DNA of 10,845 nt. Origin: M3007 sp038246345 (GTDB lineage: Bacteria > Bacteroidota > Bacteroidia > Chitinophagales > Saprospiraceae). Below, in pieces: positions 1 to 6,521 of this stretch. The notes beneath the pieces are model-generated. The model did not search any database, was not told the origin of the DNA, and saw only the letters and a list, made by a program, of their open reading frames with translations. The position numbers and the translations under genes are program-made. Positions within the stretch are counted from its first letter, which is position 1. Each line of letters starts with the position of its first letter. The stretch is taken from positions 1 to 10,845 of the forward strand of contig JBBRWA010000214.1 of NCBI GenBank assembly GCA_038246345.1, in the 5' to 3' direction.

Positions 1-210
1 CGGTTGTACCGAGCGGCCGTTTTTGCATACCCGCAGCACGATTTCGCCTTCGTAATGGATGTTTTCGCTGTAATCCGGGTGGTAGAAAGGCTTGTTGTTT
101 ACCAACAGCGCCGTGGAAGGCTTCATAAAAATCAGCGGCTCAGAAGGCACCGGGTTGTTCAGTTCCTTGGCGTGATCAATGTAATTGCGGCCTATGCAGA
201 ATATCTTCAT
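1..210 (-). CDS. Fumarylacetoacetate hydrolase family protein, N-terminal part (runs off the window)
   Basis: Seventy codons from an ATG at 210 down to base 1, open at the window edge. The product begins MKIFCIGRNYIDHAKELNNP and continues with EPLIFMKPSTALL and then HYEGEIVLRV. The order C-x-G-x-N-Y-x-x-H-A-x-E, then P-x-x-F-x-K-P, then H-x-E-x-E is the usual N-terminal signature of the FAH/HpaG fold. In this family the Glu residues of the HYEGE stretch help bind a divalent metal. Members hydrolyse or isomerise acylpyruvates such as fumarylpyruvate, and some decarboxylate oxaloacetate; the substrate here cannot be told from 70 residues. The protein should be cytoplasmic, as no signal peptide is present. 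A repeat element starts 29 nt upstream of the ATG, so any promoter must lie in or beyond that repeat. Confidence 0.88.
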   Translation of the reverse strand, partial: MKIFCIGRNYIDHAKELNNPVPSEPLIFMKPSTALLVNNKPFYHPDYSENIHYEGEIVLRVCKNGRSVQP

Positions 211-239
211 TTATCCGATGGATTTCAATATTAGGGTAG

Positions 240-423
240 ACGGTTGACGGTGGAAGGTGGATGGTTGCACAGCAATTGTGATAACTTGAGATATTGTGTT
301 TCAGCACCCAGGCTGATATTTTGGAAAAATTGTGAATGTTCAATCAGGTGCTGAAACACCAATGCCAAACCATTAAACAACGCTGTCCAAACCGTCCACC
401 GTCCACCGTCAACCGTCAACCGT
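240..423. repeat. Heptamer-flanked repeat element, copy 1
   Basis: The left side is a degenerate 7-bp tandem array, ACGGTTG ACGGTGG AAGGTGG ATGGTTG at 240-267. The right side, 396-423, is CCACCGT CCACCGT CAACCGT CAACCGT, the same unit facing the other way. The core between them (266-388) starts TGCACAGCA and contains a perfect 13-bp inverted repeat, GTGTTTCAGCACC at 296-308 and GGTGCTGAAACAC at 347-359, with a 38-bp spacer. The core layout matches the two copies at 1764-1965 and 2045-2303. The last base of the right array is also the last base of the minus-strand transporter stop codon. The inverted repeat could act as a transcription stop for that gene, but it has no T-run of the classic kind. 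Confidence 0.85.
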
Positions 424-1763
424 TAATATAATAATCCTGCGAGCGTTGCCGACAAATACGAAGCCAGTGTACCCGCAATAAGTGCTCGAAAACCGAGCTT
501 TGTCAAGTCTTCACGGCGGCTAGGCTCCAGTGCTGAAATGCCGCCGATTTGGATGCCGACTGAGCTAAAGTTGGCAAAACCACAAAGGGCGAAGCTGACG
601 ATGGCCACAGATTTAGCCGACATCATATCACTTGCAATAATGTCCTTGAGCTGTAGGTAGGCTACAAATTCATTGGCCACCAACTTCGTACCCATGAGCG
701 CGCCTGCCTGTGGTGCTTCGTGCCAGGGAATGCCCATTGTCCAGGCAAAAACAGAGAACACAGAACCCAAAATAGTATTCAGGCTTAAAGTGCAGGGATC
801 CCAGCCCCAGAGCACGTCTTTGGTCAGGCCTACGTAATTGATGGTGCCACCTACTTTCAGGAACAAGAAATTTACCAGCGCGATCAAGGCAAGAAAACCC
901 ACCAACATGGCCAGTACATTCATGCCCACGCGCAGTCCCTCGGAGCAACCCGCAGAAATGGCATCCAGAATATTGGAGTGCTCTTTGCCAACTTCCAGTT
1001 CTACCTTGCCCTGGGTCTGTGGCTTTTCTGTCTCCGGGTACATAATTTTCGCAATGGCCAAAGCACCCGGCGCTGCCATGATACTGGCAGCAATCAGGTA
1101 TTCGGCTTTAACACCAAAGAGGATGTAGGTGGCCATTACGCCACCCGCTATACAAGCAAAACTGCCCGTCATAGATGCCATCAGCTCCGACATGGTCATG
1201 CCTTTCAAATAGGGTTTGATCATGATTTGGGCTTCCACCTGCCCCACAAATGCGCTTGAAATATTGCTTAAGGCTTCGGCACCGCTCACTTTCATAAAGT
1301 AATTCATGCCTTTGGCCAGCCATTCCACCAGTTTTTGAATCACACCGAGGTGGTAGAAAATATTCACCAGGCAGGCCACAAAAATGATGGTGGGGATAAT
1401 TTTAAAGAAGAAAATAAAGCCGCCAAAAAAGATGGGGTTTCCCAGGCTATCGATGCTCCAAGGCTGCGCACCTATCGCTTCGTTTCCCGCAGCAGCATTG
1501 ATTACGTGCCCAAAGGCTGTTTGGTCGGCCAGAATTCCAAATACAAATCTTGCTCCCTCATCGCTAAAACTGAGTACTTTCGTCACAGCATGTCCCAGCC
1601 ATTCGAACATTTTTTTCCCAACGGGAGTCTTCAAAATAAATACGGCCAGCAAAGCCTGAAGCAGCAGGCCCATACCAACACTGCGGTAATTGATCGCTTT
1701 GCGGTTGTTGGAAAGGAGAAACGCAATGCCGAGAATGAGAACGATGCCCAGAATACCGATCAT
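423..1763 (-). CDS. nupC: Concentrative nucleoside transporter (NupC/CNT family)
   Basis: This 446-residue integral membrane protein imports nucleosides across the inner membrane by cation symport. It shows the CNT signatures in order: G-Q-V-E-A-Q at residues 174-179, K-L-V-A-N-E-F-V-A-Y ending at 369, and the C-terminal GFANFSSVGIQIGG at 395-408 followed by LEPSRREDL. Hydrophobic helices run from residue 2 to the C-terminus, and the length is slightly above the roughly 400 residues of E. coli NupC. The ATG at 1763 was chosen because the protein then opens directly with the first helix (MIGILGIVLILGIAFLL). An ATG further upstream would add 22 residues translated from the 7-bp repeat array, so it is probably spurious. 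Nucleoside specificity cannot be read from the sequence. The divergent neighbour is a uridine kinase, so import and phosphorylation of uridine or cytidine is a natural joint role (inference). Confidence 0.93.
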   Translation of the reverse strand: MIGILGIVLILGIAFLLSNNRKAINYRSVGMGLLLQALLAVFILKTPVGKKMFEWLGHAVTKVLSFSDEGARFVFGILADQTAFGHVINAAAGNEAIGAQPWSIDSLGNPIFFGGFIFFFKIIPTIIFVACLVNIFYHLGVIQKLVEWLAKGMNYFMKVSGAEALSNISSAFVGQVEAQIMIKPYLKGMTMSELMASMTGSFACIAGGVMATYILFGVKAEYLIAASIMAAPGALAIAKIMYPETEKPQTQGKVELEVGKEHSNILDAISAGCSEGLRVGMNVLAMLVGFLALIALVNFLFLKVGGTINYVGLTKDVLWGWDPCTLSLNTILGSVFSVFAWTMGIPWHEAPQAGALMGTKLVANEFVAYLQLKDIIASDMMSAKSVAIVSFALCGFANFSSVGIQIGGISALEPSRREDLTKLGFRALIAGTLASYLSATLAGLLY

Positions 1764-1965
1764 TAGTGATGAGAGATGAGTGATGAGAGATGAGTGGCTG
1801 TTGGCCATTAGCCGTTGGCTGCACAGCATTTGTACTTTGTTTTGTATTACTTTTCAGCACTTACAGCAAATCAATTGGTCAGTTTCATCAAAAGTGCTGA
1901 AACTCAAAGCTAAATAAAATAAACTACGTTTTGCTGCCAACAGCCAATGGCCAAAAGCCAACAGC
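1764..1965. repeat. Heptamer-flanked repeat element, copy 2
   Basis: The left side starts two bases before the transporter ATG region ends. It has an outer array of alternating GTGATGA and GAGATGA (1766-1793) and an inner array GGCTGTT GGCCATT AGCCGTT (1796-1816). The right side is GCCAACA GCCAATG GCCAAAA GCCAACA (1936-1963), inverted relative to the inner left units. The core (1820-1938, 119 bp) begins TGCACAGCATTT and ends TGCTGCC. It carries the 11-bp inverted repeat TTTCAGCACTT (1852-1862) and AAGTGCTGAAA (1892-1902). If transcription starts at the promoter predicted near 1977-2008, the whole element lies in the 5' leader of the transporter mRNA. Confidence 0.85.
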
Positions 1966-1976
1966 TTTTTTCCAGC

Positions 1977-2008
1977 CGAAAAGGTACGCTTAGGGATTGG
2001 TTCACAAA
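1977..2008 (-). promoter_or_regulatory. Predicted Bacteroidota-type promoter for the nucleoside transporter
   Basis: Read on the minus strand, TTTG (2008-2005) at the end of a T-run is followed 18 nt later by TACCTTTTCG (1986-1977). This resembles the Bacteroidota consensus TTTG, about 19 nt, TAnnTTTG. The predicted start would lie about 200 nt before the transporter ATG and just outside repeat copy 2. This is pattern matching only. Confidence 0.45.
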
Positions 2009-2027
2009 AAAAAATCGCCAGAGAAGC

Positions 2028-2035
2028 TACTTTCG
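2028..2035 (+). promoter_or_regulatory. Possible -7 box for uridine kinase
   Basis: TACTTTCG, followed by CACC, resembles the Bacteroidota -7 element. The matching upstream position is an A-rich run with no TTTG, so the site is weak. It lies 10 nt before repeat copy 3, mirroring the better site on the other strand. Transcription from it would put that repeat in the kinase leader. Confidence 0.3.
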
Positions 2036-2044
2036 CACCTGAAA

Positions 2045-2303
2045 AGCTGTTGGCTGTTGGCTGTTAGCTGTTGGCGTACAGCATTTAAATTTGCTTATTA
2101 CATGGCATTTCAACACTTCAACCCTATATTTTGGCGTAATTTGGATAGTGTGCTGAAACTCAATGCCAAGAAAAACGAACTTTAATGTGCTGCCAACAGC
2201 CAACGGCCAACAGCCAACAGCCAACAGCCAACAGCCAATGGCCAACAGCCAACAGCCAACAGCCAACAGCCAACGGCCAACAGCCAATGACCAACAGCCA
2301 AAA
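2045..2303. repeat. Heptamer-flanked repeat element, copy 3, with a 16-unit right array
   Basis: The left array is AGCTGTT GGCTGTT GGCTGTT AGCTGTT (2045-2072). The core is 2076-2194, 119 bp, the same length as in copy 2. It starts GTACAGCATTT and ends TGCTGCC. TTTCAACAC at 2108-2116 faces GTGCTGAAA at 2150-2158, one mismatch from a perfect inverted repeat, and both boxes are at the same offsets as in copy 2. The right array (2192-2303) holds sixteen consecutive 7-bp units, mostly GCCAACA with variants GCCAACG, GCCAATG, ACCAACA and GCCAAAA. It ends 11 nt before the uridine kinase ATG. Confidence 0.88.
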
Positions 2304-2314
2304 GCTTAAAAAAA

Positions 2315-2941
2315 ATGAACAAACCTTATATTATCGGTATTTGTGGTGGAAGTGGCAGCGGAAAAACCAGCTTTATCCGGGATTTGCGCCAGTTGTTCAC
2401 AGAGGAGCAGGTGTGTATCGTTTCTCAAGACGACTACTACTTGCCCCGCGAAAACCAGTTTCGCGACAAAAACGGAGAGTTCAATTTTGATTTGCCAAAG
2501 TCGTTCGACAAGAAGAAGTTTCGGCATGATGTGCAGCAATTGATCGCCGGACATTCCGTTACCATTCAAGAATACACCTTCAACAACCCAGATGCGGCAC
2601 CAAAATTCATCACGTTTAAGCCCGCGCCGATCCTGGTTGTCGAAGGTCTTTTCGTCTTCCATTTCAAAAAAGTGTCTCCCCTTTTCGACCTGAAAATATT
2701 TATCAATACCAAAGAAAACCTGAAAGTTATCCGGCGCATTCACCGCGATCAGGTGGAGCGAGGATACCCCATCGAAGACGTGCTGTACAAATATGAGCAC
2801 CATGTTTTGCCCTCTTTTGAGCGTTACATATTGCCCTACAAAGACGAAGCCGACATTGTGATCAATAACAACAATGATTATAAACGTGGAATGGCGGTAC
2901 TGGAAGGCTTCCTGAATAGTAGGCTCGATGAGAATGCCTAG
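2315..2941 (+). CDS. udk: Uridine kinase
   Basis: This 208-residue cytoplasmic P-loop kinase is expected to phosphorylate uridine or cytidine to the monophosphate, the first step of pyrimidine nucleoside salvage. The Walker A loop GGSGSGKT is at residues 11-18. SQDDYYLP at about 37-44 carries the Asp-Tyr motif of the family's nucleoside site, and a VVEGLFVF segment follows near residue 110. The length matches bacterial Udk at about 210. The ATG at 2315 places the P-loop near the N-terminus as expected, and no strong ribosome-binding site is visible in the A-rich stretch before it. Just upstream lies the 16-unit heptamer array, and divergently beyond that the nucleoside transporter. It is not phosphoribulokinase-like in length, so uridine kinase is the preferred call. 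Confidence 0.92.
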   Translation: MNKPYIIGICGGSGSGKTSFIRDLRQLFTEEQVCIVSQDDYYLPRENQFRDKNGEFNFDLPKSFDKKKFRHDVQQLIAGHSVTIQEYTFNNPDAAPKFITFKPAPILVVEGLFVFHFKKVSPLFDLKIFINTKENLKVIRRIHRDQVERGYPIEDVLYKYEHHVLPSFERYILPYKDEADIVINNNNDYKRGMAVLEGFLNSRLDENA

Positions 2942-2958
2942 TTTAAGGGTTGAACCCG

Positions 2959-3053
2959 GGGCAGACGCATGAATATTGCGATGCAAAGCCATAAAAACCA
3001 TCGAAATATTTCAAAAAAGCTTCGGTTGCTACGCTGCGTTCATGCGTCTGTCC
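2959..3053. repeat. Imperfect inverted-repeat element (about 95 bp)
   Basis: CAGACGCATGAA at 2962-2973 and TTCATGCGTCTG at 3039-3050 form a perfect 12-bp inverted repeat. Similarity continues inwards: GCG-AT-GCAA on the left against GCG-TA-GCAA on the complement of the right arm. G-C pairs extend it outwards, giving arms of nearly 30 bp around an A-rich centre. A small palindrome, GGGTT-G-AACCC (2947-2957), precedes it. It lies just after the uridine kinase stop and could end transcription or be a dispersed palindromic repeat. No other copy is in this window. Confidence 0.65.
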
Positions 3054-3093
3054 TAGGGGACGAACTGGCTTCAAGGCTGAAATAACAAACACT

Positions 3094-3960
3094 ATGAAAA
3101 AACGAATATCCCCACTCATATTCCCCTGTATCCTTGCCATACTATGTGGCACTGGAATGAGCACTAATCCAAAGCCAAAAGAAAGCGAACTTCAGCAAAG
3201 AGAAAGCGAACAGGATTCTCTCCTATTCCTTGAAAAACAACAACTAGCCGCTGCAGACACCAGCACCATTGCCCGAACCATGGCCATCGCCCGCTCATTT
3301 TTAGGCGCTCCCTATGTGCATGGGTGCCTGGAATGTGTCAAAGACGAGGCGCTAACGGTGAATTTGCGGGAAATGGACTGCTGGACTTTTGTGGAAAACA
3401 GTGTGGCCATTGCCTTGACTCATGACGGTAGTTATGGTTTTTATAAATCGTTCCTGCAACAACTTCGATACTGGGGCGGACATGTTGACGGCTATGGCTC
3501 CCGGATTCATTATTTCACTGGCTGGCTCCTCCAAGCCGAAAAATGTGGTATTATTGAAGATTTATCAGCCTCAATGGGCGGTGTTCCTTACGATAAAAAG
3601 GTGGGTTACATCACGGCCCGGCCTGCCAAATACCCAAAAATCAACCATGAAAAAGTGTTTCTTGAGCTTAAAAAGGCCGAAAAACGCATCAATGCACATA
3701 AATGGTACTTCATCCCGCAGTCCCGCATCGCAAAAATGGAGCACCTGATCCAGGAAGGAGACCTCGTATGCCTGACCTCCGCTAAAGCCGACTTGGATAT
3801 TGCCCATCAAGGTTTTGCCGTTAAACAGAACGGGCGTGTTTACCTCATGCATGCCTCATCGCTTTCAAAAAAAGTAATCATTGCCCGTCAACCGTTGGCC
3901 CAATATGTCGTCGCCCAGCGTGGTCAAACGGGCATTATGGTCGCACGACTGAAGCAATAG
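3094..3960 (+). CDS. Exported DUF1460 / N-acetylmuramoyl-L-alanine amidase-like protein
   Basis: This 288-residue protein opens with a signal peptide (KKR, then a hydrophobic run to about residue 20; Cys18 in LAILCG could also make it a lipoprotein, but the lipobox is poor). A polar linker precedes the domain at about residues 58-285. The sequence MDCWTFVEN puts a candidate catalytic Cys at 96. DIAHQGFAV near the C-terminus supplies a candidate catalytic His at 238, followed by LMHAS (251-255). RIHYFTGWL at 137-145 is a further family block. DUF1460 proteins have an NlpC/P60-like cysteine hydrolase fold and are thought to cleave peptidoglycan-derived substrates in the periplasm; the precise bond cut is not established here. 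The gldH gene follows after 28 nt on the same strand, so co-transcription is likely. Confidence 0.86.
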   Translation: MKKRISPLIFPCILAILCGTGMSTNPKPKESELQQRESEQDSLLFLEKQQLAAADTSTIARTMAIARSFLGAPYVHGCLECVKDEALTVNLREMDCWTFVENSVAIALTHDGSYGFYKSFLQQLRYWGGHVDGYGSRIHYFTGWLLQAEKCGIIEDLSASMGGVPYDKKVGYITARPAKYPKINHEKVFLELKKAEKRINAHKWYFIPQSRIAKMEHLIQEGDLVCLTSAKADLDIAHQGFAVKQNGRVYLMHASSLSKKVIIARQPLAQYVVAQRGQTGIMVARLKQ

Positions 3961-3988
3961 CCTGAACTTCATTTCATAAATATTCAAC

Positions 3989-4477
3989 ATGACCAATCGT
4001 CAAACATCAAGCTCCATAACCCTCCTGCTGTTATTGGCAATCGGATTTGCCTCCTGCGGTGACAATTTTATTTTTAAATCGGAAAAAAAAATCCCGAACG
4101 GACAATGGGCATACGCCGATACCCTCGAATTTAAAGTGCCGGTAAGTGATACGGCTCAATTGTACAATTTATACATCCAATTCACCCATGCCGACACTTT
4201 TCCCACCCAGAACATTTACCTGAAACTTCATACACGATTTCCCGATGGGAAAAGAGTAAGCCGTATCCGCTCTTTTGATTTTTACGACATTGAGGGAAAA
4301 CCTACGGGCAAATGCTCCGGCTCAAGTTGCCAGACAAAAATCCTGCTTCAAGACAAGCTATATTTCAACCAGCTCGGCGAATACGGCATTACACTGGAAC
4401 AGTATACCCGGAACAGTCCCTTAAATGGTGTTACCGAAGTGGGTATTGTTATGGAAAAAGCGGCTAAAAAAAGATAA
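3989..4477 (+). CDS. gldH: Gliding motility lipoprotein GldH
   Basis: This 162-residue protein has a lipoprotein signal: a hydrophobic stretch TLLLLLAIGF followed by FASC, with Cys23 as the likely lipid anchor. The mature part matches the GldH pattern: an early Asn-Gly-x-Trp (PNGQW), a beta-rich middle with YNLYIQFTHADTFPTQNIYL, and a late GEYGITLEQYTR before a VGIVMEK end. GldH is one of the lipoproteins needed for gliding in Flavobacterium johnsoniae. Its exact task in the type IX secretion and gliding machinery is unclear. No other gliding genes are in the window. The next gene begins 4 nt after the stop, which suggests translational coupling with the GH130 lipoprotein. Confidence 0.85.
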   Translation: MTNRQTSSSITLLLLLAIGFASCGDNFIFKSEKKIPNGQWAYADTLEFKVPVSDTAQLYNLYIQFTHADTFPTQNIYLKLHTRFPDGKRVSRIRSFDFYDIEGKPTGKCSGSSCQTKILLQDKLYFNQLGEYGITLEQYTRNSPLNGVTEVGIVMEKAAKKR

Positions 4478-4481
4478 AACT

Positions 4482-5564
4482 ATGCGTATTGCCACAATAT
4501 TACTGGTTTGTACCAGCTTTTTTGCTGCCTGCGAAAGCACGCAAAAAATGGTTTCTAACGACAGTTGGATGTTCGGCGATTTTGTCCGCTCCGACGACCA
4601 CAACCCCATCATGGAACCTGATGTAAAGCTGGATTTTAAGTGCCCTATGCGGCAAAAAAAACTGCAATGGGCCGAAAAAAATGTCTTTAACCCGGCGGCA
4701 ATCGTGCGCGATGACCGCGTTTGGTTGCTTTTCAGGGCGCAAGATGTATCCGGAACTTCTCGGATTGGCTTGGCCGACAGCCGCGATGGTTTTGATTTCC
4801 AGAAAAGAGAGGAGCCTGTACTGTATCCCGACAGAGATGCGATGACGCAGTTCGAATGGGATGGCGGTTGTGAAGACCCCCGTATCGTGCGCCGACCCGA
4901 TGGGCTGTACATCATGACTTACACGGCTTATGACCAACATACGGCACGACTCTGTGTCGCATCTTCAAAAGACTTGAAACGCTGGGAAAAGCACGGCTTG
5001 GTGATGTCGGAGTACAAATACCGGGACCTCTGGTCGAAATCTGGCGCCATTGTCTGCGAACGACAAGGCAGTAAAATTGAGGCCAAAAAGATTAAAGGCA
5101 AATACCGGATGTATTGGGGCGACACCGACCTCTTTATGGCCACTTCAGACGACTTAATCAGCTGGCGGCCATTGGAAGACAAAAATGGCAACCTCATTCG
5201 GGTGATGCAGCCGCGTCCGGGCATGTTCGACAGCCAATTGGTGGAGCCGGGGCCTTTTGCACTGCTCCGCAAACAGGGCATCGTATTGATTTACAACAGC
5301 GCCAACAGCGCCAGCAACGGTGATAAAACTTTAGGCGCAGATGTCTATTCCGTAGGACAGGCGCTGTTTTCCAGCTCAAAACCAGAGAAGCTGATTGGCC
5401 GTTCAGACAAGTACCTACTTACACCAACCCGTTATTTTGAAAAGGAAGGGTCTGTGGTCAATGTCTGTTTTGTAGAAGGTATGGTTTGGTACAAAGACCA
5501 TTGGTTTATTTATTATGGAGGCGGCGATTCCAGGATAGCCGTGGCCGAATGTTGGGAAAAGTAA
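4482..5564 (+). CDS. Glycoside hydrolase family 130 lipoprotein (mannoside phosphorylase or hydrolase type)
   Basis: This 360-residue protein begins with a lipoprotein signal, MRIATILLVCTSFFAAC, with Cys17 as the anchor. An upstream in-frame start would add 19 residues inside gldH and bury the signal, so ATG 4482 is preferred. The five-bladed GH130 pattern is clear: FNPAAIVRDDRVWLLFRA (69-86), GLADSRDGFDF, GGCEDPRIV (128-136) with Asp132 as the likely catalytic acid, YIMTYTAYD, KSGAI, YWGDTDLFMATSDDLISW, LVEPGPF, and WFIYYGGGDSRIAVAE at the end. The family contains beta-mannoside phosphorylases and beta-1,2-mannosidases. Which one applies depends on phosphate-contact residues that could not be checked here. 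A lipid-anchored export route favours hydrolysis of external or periplasmic glycans (inference). A short NSANSASNG repeat is encoded by a 9-bp duplication near 5290. Confidence 0.88.
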   Translation: MRIATILLVCTSFFAACESTQKMVSNDSWMFGDFVRSDDHNPIMEPDVKLDFKCPMRQKKLQWAEKNVFNPAAIVRDDRVWLLFRAQDVSGTSRIGLADSRDGFDFQKREEPVLYPDRDAMTQFEWDGGCEDPRIVRRPDGLYIMTYTAYDQHTARLCVASSKDLKRWEKHGLVMSEYKYRDLWSKSGAIVCERQGSKIEAKKIKGKYRMYWGDTDLFMATSDDLISWRPLEDKNGNLIRVMQPRPGMFDSQLVEPGPFALLRKQGIVLIYNSANSASNGDKTLGADVYSVGQALFSSSKPEKLIGRSDKYLLTPTRYFEKEGSVVNVCFVEGMVWYKDHWFIYYGGGDSRIAVAECWEK

Positions 5565-5592
5565 CTAGTGCCGCCAGGCCAAGCCACCGAAC

Positions 5593-5628
5593 AGCTTTGA
5601 CAACTTTTTTTTTAAAGTTGGCAAAGCT
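5593..5628. terminator. Strong hairpin between convergent genes, probable bidirectional stop
   Basis: AGCTTTGACAACTTT (5593-5607) pairs with AAAGTTGGCAAAGCT (5614-5628) with one mismatch, leaving a six-T loop. It sits 28 nt after the GH130 stop and 155 nt before the stop of the convergent PrsW gene. There is no T-run after the stem on either strand apart from the loop itself, so intrinsic termination is not certain. It may instead be a dispersed palindrome. Confidence 0.55.
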
Positions 5629-5783
5629 CGCCCAGGGCCCAAGTAAAACGGTGGACAACCAATTCCCACGATACATTTTTGTAGAAAACGACACTTGCTC
5701 AGTAAGCATTCAGTCAATTTCGCCGGATGAATGTAGCACACTGTAACTCGGATCTTACCCGACAATTTACACTTGCAGGCCCA

Positions 5784-6521
5784 CTAGTTAACTGGCTTGA
5801 ACGGCGAATTTTCCAAATGTTCCCGCACCAGGGTGCCGCAATAGAAAAGGCAGATGTATACCGAAATGGAGCCCAAAACGCTGAGCCAGGCCGACAATTC
5901 CTGCAAAATGAGAAAATCATACACTCCATGCATGACAATGGAAAGCCCTAAACCCAGGAGAATTAGTTGGATGCGGCGCTCAGGCTGGAATTTGGCGCGC
6001 CCGATAAAATAACCCTGTACAATGGCACAAACAAAATGGGCGGGCACCGCTGTAAAAGCACGAGCCACGGTAGTATTCATACCAAAATTATAGGCATAGA
6101 TTAGGTTCTCGATGGTCGCAAAACCCATCCCGATCAACACCGCATACACGATGCCATCTACGGGCTCATTGAAAAATTTACGGGGAAAAGCGCCAATCAA
6201 CAAGGCTGCACATTTGGCAATTTCTTCACTTGCAGCAACTACGCCAAAGGATGCAATAAAGGTGATCGCGGCACTTTGGGTTTTAAAACCCGATATGACA
6301 CCTGACCAATACTGAAATCCAATTGCCGGAATCGTCGCCAGCATTCCTAAAAAAAAGCACATTGCCAAGGCCCAAAGCGGCTCGCGCTCGTATTTGTCTA
6401 TCCTAAAAATGAGATAGCAAATGGCAAGGCCAGGAATAATGGCTAAAATGAAGAGAAGTGAGGACAATTGCTGCTGTTGTAGGGCAAATATCTTAAAGCC
6501 CGCGCAAATAGCCAAGCACAT
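5784..6521 (-). CDS. prsW: PrsW-family intramembrane metalloprotease
   Basis: This 245-residue polytopic membrane protein has about seven hydrophobic segments. The PrsW motifs are present in order: FRIDKYEREPLWAL (39-52) after the first helix, ASEEIAKCAAL (97-107) with the Glu-Glu pair, a NEPVDGIVYA block, GFATIENLIYAY with Glu138, AHFVCAIVQGYFIG with His162, and HGVYDFL with His199. These Glu and His residues are thought to hold the metal. B. subtilis PrsW makes the first cut in the anti-sigma factor RsiW. The start is uncertain: ATGs at 6521 and 6530 both overlap the upstream gene's end by 29-38 nt, and a TTG just before the first helix is possible. The overlap implies translational coupling. 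The ECF sigma factor and barrel protein in the same gene string suggest a sigma-release role (inference). Confidence 0.85.
   Translation of the reverse strand: MCLAICAGFKIFALQQQQLSSLLFILAIIPGLAICYLIFRIDKYEREPLWALAMCFFLGMLATIPAIGFQYWSGVISGFKTQSAAITFIASFGVVAASEEIAKCAALLIGAFPRKFFNEPVDGIVYAVLIGMGFATIENLIYAYNFGMNTTVARAFTAVPAHFVCAIVQGYFIGRAKFQPERRIQLILLGLGLSIVMHGVYDFLILQELSAWLSVLGSISVYICLFYCGTLVREHLENSPFKPVN

Noticed and set aside
231..419. 62-residue minus-strand open frame between the first two genes
   Set aside because: It lies entirely within repeat copy 1, and its start and end are made of heptamer units.
2027..2287. Minus-strand open frame giving a hydrophobic Trp/Leu/Gly repeat peptide
   Set aside because: It is a translation of the GCCAACA heptamer array; a 7-bp period naturally gives a repeating 7-residue pattern, and it has no support beyond the repeat.
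2192..2303. CRISPR array
   Set aside because: Units are 7 bp with no spacers, and no cas genes are present.
240..2303. Insertion sequence or transposon
   Set aside because: No transposase, no target-site duplication found, and the arrays differ in sequence between copies; kept as a repeat family of unknown type.
2306..3001. Long 231-residue open frame opposite uridine kinase
   Set aside because: Antisense shadow of a well-recognised gene, with no family features of its own.
5629..5783. Small gene or promoter in the gap between GH130 and prsW (TACATTTTTG near 5680)
   Set aside because: The box looks like a -7 element but has no -33 partner and no credible gene follows; downstream frames are shadows of prsW.
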